Shown in pieces: positions 8,532-16,729 of a stretch of DNA of 64,000 nt; positions within the stretch are counted from its first letter, which is position 1, and every line of letters starts with the position of its first letter. The stretch spans positions 124,001 to 188,000 of the forward strand of contig CAJXWQ010000001.1 in NCBI GenBank assembly GCA_913062605.1. The letters run 5' to 3'. The position numbers and the translations under genes are program-made. The DNA comes from an uncultured Cellvibrionales bacterium (GTDB lineage Bacteria; Pseudomonadota; Gammaproteobacteria; Pseudomonadales; Porticoccaceae). A model generated the notes under the pieces. It was not told the DNA's origin. It searched no databases and was given only the letters and a program-made list of their open reading frames with translations.

Positions 8532-9119
8532 ATGAACACATTTACCCAGGCCGGCACTTTCCTGATTCAGTCCCTCGGTAGTCTTTATTTGTCTGTCGTG
8601 TTGTTGCGGTTCTTATTGCAGTGGGTCAAAGCGGATTTCTACAATCCAATTTCACGATTTTTAGTCAAAGCCACACATCTGCCCAGCAAACCACTCCGTA
8701 AATTGTTTCCTACCTTTCGCTCTTTCGATATGGCCAGCTTGGTTCTGGCCCTGTTGGTGCAGTGGCTGGCCATTCAGCTCACCGCATCAATCAATGGTGC
8801 CGGGCTCATTAATATTCTGCTGGCTCTATCCTGGGGGGCCGTTGGCGCGGTATCACTGGTGCTAAACCTGTACTTGTACGGACTTCTGGTCATTATTATT
8901 GTTAGCTGGGTAGCACCGCAGAGCCGCCACCCGATTCTATTACTGCTAAATCAGCTATTAGCGCCCGTCATGGAGCCTTTTCGGCGAATTATTCCGCCAT
9001 TGGGCGGGCTCGATCTATCCCCAATCTTTATGTTTTTGGTGATCAACATGCTACAAATTTTTGTGCGCGGTGTCGCTGGTTACCTACAACTACCGGCCCC
9101 CATCGTCCCAGGTATCTAA
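8532..9119 (+). CDS. yggT: YggT family membrane protein
   Basis: A 195-residue integral membrane protein with two YGGT domains in tandem. Each has hydrophobic helices followed by a Pro-rich, basic loop: HLPSKPLRKLFP in the first repeat and LLAPVMEPFRRIIPPLGG in the second. The molecular function is not established. Family members affect osmotic tolerance or cell division in some organisms. The ATG at 8532 is preferred over an upstream in-frame start at 8478, because the added residues would be polar and outside the domain. It follows proC and precedes yggU, as in many gammaproteobacteria. Confidence 0.9.
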   Translation: MNTFTQAGTFLIQSLGSLYLSVVLLRFLLQWVKADFYNPISRFLVKATHLPSKPLRKLFPTFRSFDMASLVLALLVQWLAIQLTASINGAGLINILLALSWGAVGAVSLVLNLYLYGLLVIIIVSWVAPQSRHPILLLLNQLLAPVMEPFRRIIPPLGGLDLSPIFMFLVINMLQIFVRGVAGYLQLPAPIVPGI

Positions 9120-9151
9120 TGATTGGCAAAAGTGGAGACGGGCTCTTTTAA

Positions 9152-9466
9152 ATGGTGAGCTCTCAGACAAAGAGTCACTATCAGTGGCAGAAAGAAGCTC
9201 TGTTACTGCACTGTCGGTTACAGCCCAAAGCCTCTAAAGATGAAATTACCGGCCTCCACGACAACCGGCTAAAAATTCGAATCACTGCGCCACCAGTGGA
9301 CGGGAAAGCTAATCAGCACCTGATAGCCTTAATCAGCAAATGGTTCGGAACCCTCAAAGGAAATGTATCCATAGTTCGTGGCGAAGCCGGTCGTCAGAAA
9401 ACACTTCTGATAAAGAAGCCATGCCGAATCCCTGAAGGATCAGAAATCACAGCCCCTAAATCCTAG
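9152..9466 (+). CDS. yggU: YggU family protein (DUF167)
   Basis: A small 104-residue DUF167 protein. The recognisable core runs from LHCRLQPKASKDEITGLH to IRITAPPVDGKANQHLIALI and ends with VRGEAGRQKTLLI. The family has a known fold but no assigned reaction. It lies 32 nt after yggT and is probably the last gene of the yggS-proC-yggT-yggU operon. It is convergent with rph, and I see no strong terminator in the 60-nt gap. Confidence 0.88.
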   Translation: MVSSQTKSHYQWQKEALLLHCRLQPKASKDEITGLHDNRLKIRITAPPVDGKANQHLIALISKWFGTLKGNVSIVRGEAGRQKTLLIKKPCRIPEGSEITAPKS

Positions 9467-9526
9467 CACCCAACTTCTTAGGCGTTACCGCCATGGCTAT
9501 CGATTACAGCATGCTATTGTGGCTCT

Positions 9527-10246
9527 CTATTGTGCCAACGCCATCTGCTGAACCTTTACTAAATCAGCAATACCCCGCTTGGCCAGCGCCATCATCTGCT
9601 GAAACTCATCTTCGGAGAAGGGTGCTGCTTCAGCTGTACCCTGAACCTCAATAAAACCACCCGCACTATTCATCACAACATTCATGTCAGTCTCAGCATT
9701 GGAGTCTTCTGCATAATCCAGATCCAACACCGCCACGCCCTTGTACATGCCCACGGACACTGAAGCCACCATATTAGCTAGCGGATTCTCCTTCACTTTG
9801 CCAGCTTTCTGCAAATGAGCGATGGCATCCATCAGTGCCACGCAAGCACCCGTAATAGAGGCTGTGCGTGTTCCACCATCGGCCTGAATTACATCGCAAT
9901 CTATGGTAATTGTATTTTCACCCAACGCCTCAAGGTTGATAGCAGCCCGGAGAGACCGGCCAATCAATCGCTGAATCTCCATAGTCCGTCCACCCTGCTT
10001 GCCACGAGAAGCTTCTCGTCCCATCCGCGAACCCGTTGAACGCGGCAGCATACCGTACTCCGCCGTCACCCAACCTTGGCCTTTACCTCGTAAAAACCGA
10101 GGCACAGAATTTTCAACACTGGCAGTACAAATCACCTTAGTATCACCAAATTCAACCAGCACCGAGCCCTCGGCATGCTTGGTGTAATTGCGGGTGATTT
10201 TTACCTTACGAAGTTGTTCTGGGCGGCGGCCACTGGGTCGGGTCAT
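9527..10246 (-). CDS. rph: Ribonuclease PH
   Basis: RNase PH is a phosphorolytic 3'-5' exoribonuclease that trims tRNA 3' ends. The 239-residue length is normal. It begins with [11 protein letters not shown] and contains [14 protein letters not shown] near residues 58-71, the phosphate-site region [15 protein letters not shown] and [14 protein letters not shown] near 118-131. AGGAA lies seven bases before the ATG. It is divergent from yicC, and the 108-nt gap should hold both promoters. This rph/yicC/gmk/rpoZ/spoT order is conserved in pseudomonads. Confidence 0.96.
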   Translation of the reverse strand: MTRPSGRRPEQLRKVKITRNYTKHAEGSVLVEFGDTKVICTASVENSVPRFLRGKGQGWVTAEYGMLPRSTGSRMGREASRGKQGGRTMEIQRLIGRSLRAAINLEALGENTITIDCDVIQADGGTRTASITGACVALMDAIAHLQKAGKVKENPLANMVASVSVGMYKGVAVLDLDYAEDSNAETDMNVVMNSAGGFIEVQGTAEAAPFSEDEFQQMMALAKRGIADLVKVQQMALAQ

Positions 10247-10354
10247 GTGTATTTCCTGTCAGCTTGAAAAAGGGGACGCCATTTTAGCGGAATTATTTCG
10301 CTGATGTGGCGCCGTGTTACCATATGCGCCAATTTTTGACCCACGGAGATCAAG

Positions 10355-11218
10355 ATGCCAAGCAGTATGACTGCCTTTGCTCGCCAGACCATCGAATATG
10401 ACTGGGGAACCGCTGCCTGGGAGATTCGATCCGTCAATCACCGCTATCTCGAAACTAATTTCCGCATGCCTGAAACCGTGCGTGACATAGAAATGGGACT
10501 GCGTGAACTGGCACGCAAGCATTTGCAACGAGGCAAGGTTGACTGCTCTCTACAACTCAATATTGCAACGAAAACAGGGGCTGTCGATGTCAATCATGCA
10601 CTAACCGATCAGTACATCTCAGCTTGCGAGCGACTAGCCAACCAAATGGAAAACCCCGCTCCAGTCTCACCACTAGACATCCTCAAATGGCCCGGCGCAT
10701 TGAAAGAGCCGGAAGTAGATAAAGATGCTCTCAAACAAGCACTGACAACACTATTTGAAGACACCTTAATACAGCTCGAAGAAGGCCGGGGTCGTGAAGG
10801 TGAAAAACTCAAGGCATTGATTGAGCAACGGCTTGATGCCATTACCTCAGAAGTTGATACCGTTCGTACCAAATTACCGCAACTACTGGCCGCACAAAAA
10901 CAAAAAATTATGGACCGCTTACACGAAGTCAGTGCCGACCTGAATAGTGACCGCTTAGAACAAGAGCTGGTCTTTCTCGCCCAGAAAGCTGATGTGGATG
11001 AAGAATTAGATCGACTCGATACCCACTTGAGCGAGATTCGCCAAGTACTAAACCGTCGCGAGCCCATCGGCAGGCGCCTAGATTTTTTGATGCAAGAACT
11101 TAACCGCGAAGCAAATACCCTTGCCTCAAAATCCATCGCCAGCGACACTACCCAATCTTCCGTTGAGCTCAAGGTACTGATTGAGCAAATGCGGGAGCAG
11201 ATCCAGAATATAGAATAG
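10355..11218 (+). CDS. yicC: YicC family endoribonuclease-like protein
   Basis: A 287-residue protein with an N-terminal YicC domain (starting SMTAFARQ, with SVNHRYLE near 28-35) and a C-terminal DUF1732 domain ending RREPIGRRLDFLMQELNREANT near 236-257. E. coli YicC has been described as an RNase. GGAG precedes the chosen ATG at good spacing. It is followed 18 nt later by gmk, which suggests one transcript. Confidence 0.93.
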   Translation: MPSSMTAFARQTIEYDWGTAAWEIRSVNHRYLETNFRMPETVRDIEMGLRELARKHLQRGKVDCSLQLNIATKTGAVDVNHALTDQYISACERLANQMENPAPVSPLDILKWPGALKEPEVDKDALKQALTTLFEDTLIQLEEGRGREGEKLKALIEQRLDAITSEVDTVRTKLPQLLAAQKQKIMDRLHEVSADLNSDRLEQELVFLAQKADVDEELDRLDTHLSEIRQVLNRREPIGRRLDFLMQELNREANTLASKSIASDTTQSSVELKVLIEQMREQIQNIE

Positions 11219-11236
11219 GCGGAGTACCCAAAACCC

Positions 11237-11854
11237 ATGTCCACTAGAGGCACCCTGTACACCATTTCTGCGCCATCCGGTGCGGGTAAAACCAGCTTGG
11301 TCAATGCTCTGCTCGAATGCTGTGATGATATCTGTGTTTCAGTCTCCCACACCACCCGCCCTAAACGCCCGGGTGAGGAGAATGGCATTAACTACCATTT
11401 TGTCGATGAAGCTACATTCACAGCCATGCTCAATAAGAGCGCCTTTTTGGAGCACGCTCAAGTATTTAATAACTACTACGGGACTGCTCGTGAGTGGGTT
11501 GAGAAAGTGCTGGCCAGTGGCCAGGACGTTATTCTTGAAATCGACTGGCAAGGTGCAAAGCAGATCCGCCGACTACTTCCGGGCTGCGTAGGCATCTTTA
11601 TCCTCCCTCCGTCGCTCAGGACACTGAAGGAAAGACTGACTGGTCGCAATCAGGATGATCCTGCCGTTATCCGTCACCGCCTAGCCGAAGCTCAGGAAGA
11701 AATGTCTCACTATGTGGAAGCAGATTACCTGATCATCAATGATAACTTTGACGATGCGCTAGTGGAGCTGAAATCTATCGTGATCAGCCAACGGCTAACA
11801 CGGGGCAACCAACAACAAAGAAATAGCAATTTACTCAAGGACTTGTTGTCCTGA
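11237..11854 (+). CDS. gmk: Guanylate kinase
   Basis: Gmk phosphorylates GMP to GDP. The protein has the P-loop APSGAGKTSLV near residues 12-22, the GMP-binding SVSHTTRPKRPGE near 35-47, and the characteristic NYYGTAREWVE and DVILEIDWQGAKQIR stretches. The length of 205 residues is typical. It sits between yicC and rpoZ. The link to the stringent response (spoT is two genes downstream) is a known and conserved neighbourhood. The spacing from GGAG to the ATG is longer than ideal. Confidence 0.96.
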   Translation: MSTRGTLYTISAPSGAGKTSLVNALLECCDDICVSVSHTTRPKRPGEENGINYHFVDEATFTAMLNKSAFLEHAQVFNNYYGTAREWVEKVLASGQDVILEIDWQGAKQIRRLLPGCVGIFILPPSLRTLKERLTGRNQDDPAVIRHRLAEAQEEMSHYVEADYLIINDNFDDALVELKSIVISQRLTRGNQQQRNSNLLKDLLS

Positions 11855-11961
11855 AACCCGCAATTTTGTAAACTGTGAGGTTCTGCGGTTTATCCGCGGT
11901 GATTTTTCTTTGCTTGTCAAAAAGCAAACCTCCTCATAACCGAAAATGAACGGAACAACCT

Positions 11962-12294
11962 ATGGCCCGCATTACTGTTGAAGACTGCCTCGACCATGTC
12001 GATAACCGCTTTGAGCTTGTCATGGTGAGCTCTAAACGAGCACGACAACTGGCTACCGGTGGAAAAGACCCACTTCTGCCCTGGGAAAATGACAAGCCCA
12101 CTGTCATGGCATTGCGTGAAATCGAAGCAGGCTTGATTGATGCGAGTATTCTCAATGAGAAAGAAGAGCCAGAAGAGCTACTGATGGAGTCGATTGACGA
12201 AAGCGAAGATACCGCTGTCTCTGAGGAGAATGCCAGCGCTTCTGAAGAAGAAGCCCCTGTTTCCGAGCAACCCGCCGCACCTGAAGCAGAGTAA
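11962..12294 (+). CDS. rpoZ: RNA polymerase omega subunit with long acidic tail
   Basis: Omega helps assemble RNA polymerase and forms part of a ppGpp site in proteobacteria. The first 65 residues are a standard omega: [20 protein letters not shown], then [15 protein letters not shown] and [15 protein letters not shown]. The protein is 110 residues because it ends in a Glu/Ser/Ala-rich acidic tail of about 40 residues. Such tails are known in other gammaproteobacteria and are probably disordered. It precedes spoT, with 25 nt between stop and spoT start. Confidence 0.95.
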   Translation: MARITVEDCLDHVDNRFELVMVSSKRARQLATGGKDPLLPWENDKPTVMALREIEAGLIDASILNEKEEPEELLMESIDESEDTAVSEENASASEEEAPVSEQPAAPEAE

Positions 12295-12319
12295 CCTTCA
12301 TTCGGGAGGAGGGAACGCC

Positions 12320-14422
12320 TTGGAAGCTATCGATGCACTCAGCCACAAGCTTTCCTCCTACCTCGAACCCACGCAAGTCCAGGACATCATCAGCGCCTAC
12401 CAATTTGCCGACAAGTGCCACGAAGGTCAGACTCGCCAAAGTGGTGACCCCTATATTACCCACCCACTAGCCGTTGCCAATATTCTGGCCGATATGCATC
12501 TCGACCACGAGAGCTTGATGGCCGCACTATTGCATGATGTCATTGAAGATACTGATGTCAGCAAAGGTGATCTGTCCAAACGCTTCAGCCCCACTGTCGC
12601 CAATCTTGTGGATGGCGTCAGCAAGCTCAGTGAAATTGAATTTACCTCCAAGGCTGAGCAGCAAGCAGAAAACTTTCAGAAAATGACCTTGGCCATGGCC
12701 AAGGATATCCGCGTGATGCTGGTAAAGCTGGCAGACCGGCTACATAACATGCGTACGCTGAAAGTGCTGAGTCCAGCAAAACGTCGCCGCATTGCCCGAG
12801 AAACGCTAGAAATTTACGCACCCATTGCCCAACGATTAGGTATCAACGATATCAAGATCGAGTTTGAGGAATTGGGTTTTGCCGCTATGTACCCGGTAAG
12901 ACATGCGCGGATGCAAGAGGCCCGTAAAGCTGCTCGGGGTCATCGCAAAGAAATCGTGGATGAAATCAAGGACAGCATTGAAATCCGCTTGGAGAAAGAA
13001 TCAATTACGGCAGAGGTCACAGGTCGTGAAAAGCACCTCTGGAGCATCTACCAGAAAATGAAGAGCAAGAAAAAATCGTTCCGTGAAATCATGGATGTAT
13101 TTGCTTTTCGTATTGTTGTTGATTCGGTGGACGACTGTTATCGCACCCTCGGGATCATCCATAATCTGTTCAAACCCGTTCCTGGAGAGTTTAAAGACTA
13201 TATCGCCATACCCAAAGTGAATGGGTACCAGTCACTGCACAACATTCTTCTTGGCATGCATGGTGTTCCCATCGAAATTCAAATCAGAACTCGGGATATG
13301 GATGCCATGGCCAACTTTGGCATCGCCTCCCACTGGCTGTACAAGTCCAAGGAAGAGGGTATGCCGAGGGCCAACCGCTGGGTTCAGGGCCTACTGGAAA
13401 TCCAACAGCAGGCGGGCAATTCACTGGAGTTTATCGAACATGTCAAAACGGACCTGTTCCCGGATGAAGTCTACGTATTTACCTCCAAGGGTGAGATCAT
13501 TTCTCTGCCCTCTGGCGCAACACCGGTAGACTTTGCCTATGCTGTACACACCGATGTGGGCAACGGCTGCGTGGCCTGTAAAATCAATGGCCAGCTCACC
13601 TCGCTCTCAGAACCGCTGCAAAGCGGCAACAAGATCAAAATTATTACGGCCAAGGATGCTCAACCCAATCCATCTTGGCTGAACTTTGTCATGACAGCCA
13701 AGGCTCGAAGTGCCATCCGTCATTTCCTGAAGCACCAGCAGCACGAAGAATCTGTGGAATTGGGCAAACGACTGCTGGATCGGGCACTGGAGAACTTTGG
13801 CACCAATTACAAGAGCATCAGAAAATCCTGGATCAAGCGGATACTCACAGAAACCGGGGCCGCAACATTTGAAGAGGTCTTGCAACAAATCGGCCTTGGA
13901 AACAGCCTCGCCTATGCTGTAGCCAACTTGATGGCACCACCATCAAAACGCCAAGAAACAATGCCCGAAGAATTCAAATCGCCCATCATGATTGATGCCA
14001 GCGAAGGGCTCGTGATCAACTATGCGCGCTGTTGCCACCCAATTCCTGGCGACCCCATTCTGGGTCATCTCAGCCCCGGCAAAGGATTAGTGGTTCACAG
14101 AGAAGCCTGCAACAATCTCAATGAAATTCGCACAAATGTTGAAAAGTGTATGCCCCTTAACTGGTCTCCCAAAGTAACGGGGGATTTCCCCGTAGAGTTC
14201 AAGGTCGAACTGGTTTCCGAACGAGGTATTATCGCCACCCTCGCCTCACGCATCGCTGAATGTGAAGCGACTATTCATCAAATTAGCATTAAAGAACGCG
14301 ACTCTCACTCCGGCATTGTCGACTTAGTCATTGACGTGAAAGGGCGTGTTCACCTTGCAAAAGTAATGCGCCGTATCCGCAACCTAAGCCAGGTTCAGCG
14401 GGTTTACCGCATTAAGAGCTGA
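12320..14422 (+). CDS. spoT: Bifunctional (p)ppGpp synthetase/hydrolase SpoT
   Basis: SpoT makes and degrades the alarmone (p)ppGpp. In order it has an HD hydrolase domain with HDVIEDTD near residues 70-77, a synthetase domain with FRIVVDSVDDCYRTLG and NGYQSLHNILLG, a TGS domain with VFTSKGEIISLPSGATPVDFAYAVH near 390-415, and a C-terminal ACT domain. The start is TTG 12320, preceded by GGGAGGAGGGA, which gives 701 residues, close to E. coli SpoT. The frame stays open upstream into rpoZ, but that extension is not family-like. Co-transcription with rpoZ is likely. Confidence 0.95.
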   Translation: MEAIDALSHKLSSYLEPTQVQDIISAYQFADKCHEGQTRQSGDPYITHPLAVANILADMHLDHESLMAALLHDVIEDTDVSKGDLSKRFSPTVANLVDGVSKLSEIEFTSKAEQQAENFQKMTLAMAKDIRVMLVKLADRLHNMRTLKVLSPAKRRRIARETLEIYAPIAQRLGINDIKIEFEELGFAAMYPVRHARMQEARKAARGHRKEIVDEIKDSIEIRLEKESITAEVTGREKHLWSIYQKMKSKKKSFREIMDVFAFRIVVDSVDDCYRTLGIIHNLFKPVPGEFKDYIAIPKVNGYQSLHNILLGMHGVPIEIQIRTRDMDAMANFGIASHWLYKSKEEGMPRANRWVQGLLEIQQQAGNSLEFIEHVKTDLFPDEVYVFTSKGEIISLPSGATPVDFAYAVHTDVGNGCVACKINGQLTSLSEPLQSGNKIKIITAKDAQPNPSWLNFVMTAKARSAIRHFLKHQQHEESVELGKRLLDRALENFGTNYKSIRKSWIKRILTETGAATFEEVLQQIGLGNSLAYAVANLMAPPSKRQETMPEEFKSPIMIDASEGLVINYARCCHPIPGDPILGHLSPGKGLVVHREACNNLNEIRTNVEKCMPLNWSPKVTGDFPVEFKVELVSERGIIATLASRIAECEATIHQISIKERDSHSGIVDLVIDVKGRVHLAKVMRRIRNLSQVQRVYRIKS

Positions 14423-14440
14423 TCCATAGAGGACACCACC

Positions 14441-14824
14441 ATGATAAATAAAGCCGTCATCAGCACAGAAAAAGCCCCCGCTGCTATTGGCACTTACTCT
14501 CAGGCGATAAAAGTCACCAACACCGTTTACCTCTCTGGACAAATTCCGCTTGATCCAGAGACGATGACCGTAGTGGAAGGGGGTATCGATGCAGAAATTG
14601 AACAGGTATTTACAAACCTGACGGCTGTTTGCGAAGCAGCAGGCGGCGAACTAAAAGATATTGTCAAACTCAATATTTTTCTCACGGACCTCAGCAACTT
14701 TGCCACCGTCAATGAAATCATGGCTCGTTATTTTTCAGAGCCTTATCCAGCACGCGCTGCAATCGGCGTTAAAGAACTCCCCAAAGGAGTCGGCGTAGAA
14801 ATGGATGGCATTATGGTTATCTAG
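14441..14824 (+). CDS. ridA: RidA family 2-iminobutanoate/2-iminopropanoate deaminase
   Basis: RidA hydrolyses reactive enamine/imine intermediates released by PLP enzymes. The 127-residue protein shows [15 protein letters not shown] near 10-24, [12 protein letters not shown] near 30-41, and the terminal substrate Arg in [15 protein letters not shown] near 104-118. GAGGA precedes the ATG. It lies 18 nt downstream of spoT, as in pseudomonads, and is probably the last gene of rpoZ-spoT-ridA. It is convergent with the downstream SDR gene. Confidence 0.95.
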   Translation: MINKAVISTEKAPAAIGTYSQAIKVTNTVYLSGQIPLDPETMTVVEGGIDAEIEQVFTNLTAVCEAAGGELKDIVKLNIFLTDLSNFATVNEIMARYFSEPYPARAAIGVKELPKGVGVEMDGIMVI

Positions 14825-14869
14825 GACTTCGACACAGCAATGGGTGGGGAGTGTGGGAACAACGGAGCC

Positions 14870-15727
14870 CTAACTGTCCACTAACAACGCACCATAACCC
14901 TCCCGATAAGTAGGGTAGAAAAATAGGTAGCCGCTGCTTCTCAACTGCTGATTACTACATCGGCGGTTACCCGTTCGCCTAGCTTCACTGCTCTCCAGCG
15001 GTTCAATCTCAACCTGTTCAGCAAGCCAGCGCTGCATCTCATGAGCAGGGACTGGCTCATTATCAGTCGCTAAATATAGATTCTCTAAAACTGTCCCCTG
15101 ACCAAACCTGTTCAGCAGATGTGCGAGAACACCCGCACAATCCTCCGAATGAATTCGGTTGGTCCAATGTACCGGTACCGCTGAAGTGATGACACCTTGT
15201 CTGACCTGGCTAATCAATCGGCTTCTTCCCGGCCCATAAATCCCGGAAAACCGAACCACAACAGAGGGCACAGCCAATTGCTGTATTACCTGCTCAGCTT
15301 CAAGCAATCGCTTTCCTCGAAATGAGCTGGGCTTTGTTTCCGATGATTCATCGATCCACTCTCCATTGCTCTGATGATAGACCCCGGTACTCGATACCCA
15401 AATCACCAACCCTGGAGGTTGTCCACTCTGCACAATGGCTGACTGCAACGCCTGAGCACCCGCCACATAAGTATCAACATAACCTTGATCGGTCATTTGA
15501 TCGGCCGTCAGGGTAACGACGACGGCATCAAAACAACTACTGGCCAGTAACTCCGCAAGGGTCTCTGTATCTCTGAGGTCTACAGCAACTGTACTAATAT
15601 TGGATGGCAACCCTTCTGGGTGTCGGCGCAGAGCCAGTGCCTGCCAAACCAAACCATCCGGAGAGCACTCTAGCCTCTGAATCGTTCGAACGCCGATATC
15701 GCCACACCCAATGAATAAAACCTTCAT
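14870..15727 (-). CDS. NAD-dependent epimerase/dehydratase family protein (SDR, YeeZ-like)
   Basis: An extended SDR-type Rossmann protein of about 285 residues. The nucleotide loop is VLFIGCGDIGVRTI at the N-terminus, WVSSTGVYHQSNGEWIDE lies mid-protein, and VVRFSGIYGPGR follows. This resembles the YeeZ/sugar-epimerase-like group of small membrane-less SDRs. The substrate is unknown. The canonical YxxxK catalytic pair is not obvious: the Tyr in STGVYH lacks a Lys four residues on, so classical dehydrogenase activity is doubtful. ATG 15727 is chosen. A TTG at 15742 is also possible. It is divergent from oxyR with about 70 nt between them. Confidence 0.78.
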   Translation of the reverse strand: MKVLFIGCGDIGVRTIQRLECSPDGLVWQALALRRHPEGLPSNISTVAVDLRDTETLAELLASSCFDAVVVTLTADQMTDQGYVDTYVAGAQALQSAIVQSGQPPGLVIWVSSTGVYHQSNGEWIDESSETKPSSFRGKRLLEAEQVIQQLAVPSVVVRFSGIYGPGRSRLISQVRQGVITSAVPVHWTNRIHSEDCAGVLAHLLNRFGQGTVLENLYLATDNEPVPAHEMQRWLAEQVEIEPLESSEARRTGNRRCSNQQLRSSGYLFFYPTYREGYGALLVDS

Positions 15728-15799
15728 CAATAACTTATTCAATGAGCTTTCCCTTATCGATTTGTTTTAGCTATTATTGATAGCATTGAGGAAATTGCC

Positions 15800-16729
15800 A
15801 TGACCCTAACCGAATTACGCTACATCGTCACACTAGCCCAACAACAGCATTTTGGCCACGCAGCAAAATTGTGTCACGTTAGCCAGCCCACTTTAAGTAT
15901 CGCTGTTAAAAAACTCGAGCAAGAGCTGGGCGTCGAATTATTTGAGCGCTCTAAAAATAGCGTCCGCTCCACCCCCATCGGCGAACGAGTCATTGCCCAG
16001 GCCCAGCGAGTGTTGGAAGAAAGCGCCTCCATCAAAGATATTGCTTCGGCAGGAAGGGATCAGCTCAAGACCCCGCTCTATGTGGGCGCCATTTTTACCA
16101 TTGGCCCCTACCTGTTCCCACAATTTATTCCTGCCCTGCAAGAGGCCGTCCCACAAATGCCTCTAGTTGTCGAAGAAGGCTTCACTGCCACCCTAAGGCA
16201 GCGACTGCGTAAGGGAGAACTCGATGTCATCATCGTTGCCTTACCCTTTAATGAGCCTGATGTCGTCACCCAGCCCCTCTATTCAGAGCCGTTTGTGGTA
16301 CTCATGCCCGACAACCATCCCCTGGCCAAAAAGAAAAAAATCAAACCCGATGACCTTGAATGGGAAAATGTTTTATTGCTGGGAGAAGGACACTGCTTTG
16401 GCGATCAGGTCCGTGAGGCGCTACCAAATTTAAACAAACACCAAGATGACAACCATACACAAATCCGAACTCACAGCGAAGGCAGTTCTTTGGAAACTCT
16501 TCGCCATATGGTGGCCTCGGGTCTCGGCATTACCATTCTGCCCCTGTCAGCAGCGCTCAGTGTCGGTTACAAGGAGGGCCTGTTGGTAACTCGCCCCTTT
16601 GCTGACCCCGTACCCTGTCGTACCTCAGCCTTGGCGTGGAGAGCCAGCTTTCCCCGACACAAAGCAATCGATGCGCTTAGAAGCGCTATCAAACAGCACC
16701 CCCTACCCCAGTGTCCATCAATAGAATGA
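15800..16729 (+). CDS. oxyR: LysR-type hydrogen peroxide regulator OxyR, lacking the resolving cysteine
   Basis: The 309-residue protein has an N-terminal LysR helix-turn-helix (LRYIVTLAQQQHFGHAAKLC, SQPTLSIAVKKLE) and an OxyR-type regulatory domain. The peroxidatic Cys199 is present in LLGEGHCFGDQ, at exactly the E. coli position. The usual resolving Cys208 is replaced by Leu (codon CTA) in VREALPNL. Other cysteines are C25, C273 and C305, so any disulfide would need a different partner. The gene overlaps recG by an ATGA junction, and oxyR-recG adjacency is known in Pseudomonas, where they are co-transcribed. Activation of catalase and alkyl hydroperoxide reductase genes is expected but not seen here. 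Confidence 0.88.
   Translation: MTLTELRYIVTLAQQQHFGHAAKLCHVSQPTLSIAVKKLEQELGVELFERSKNSVRSTPIGERVIAQAQRVLEESASIKDIASAGRDQLKTPLYVGAIFTIGPYLFPQFIPALQEAVPQMPLVVEEGFTATLRQRLRKGELDVIIVALPFNEPDVVTQPLYSEPFVVLMPDNHPLAKKKKIKPDDLEWENVLLLGEGHCFGDQVREALPNLNKHQDDNHTQIRTHSEGSSLETLRHMVASGLGITILPLSAALSVGYKEGLLVTRPFADPVPCRTSALAWRASFPRHKAIDALRSAIKQHPLPQCPSIE

Noticed and set aside
11881..11940. Possible hairpins and promoter before rpoZ (GCGG/CCGC, TTTGC/GCAAA)
   Set aside because: The stems are only 4-5 bp, and the -35/-10 spacing I could find (TTGTCA to CATAAC) is 15 nt and weak, so I did not annotate it.
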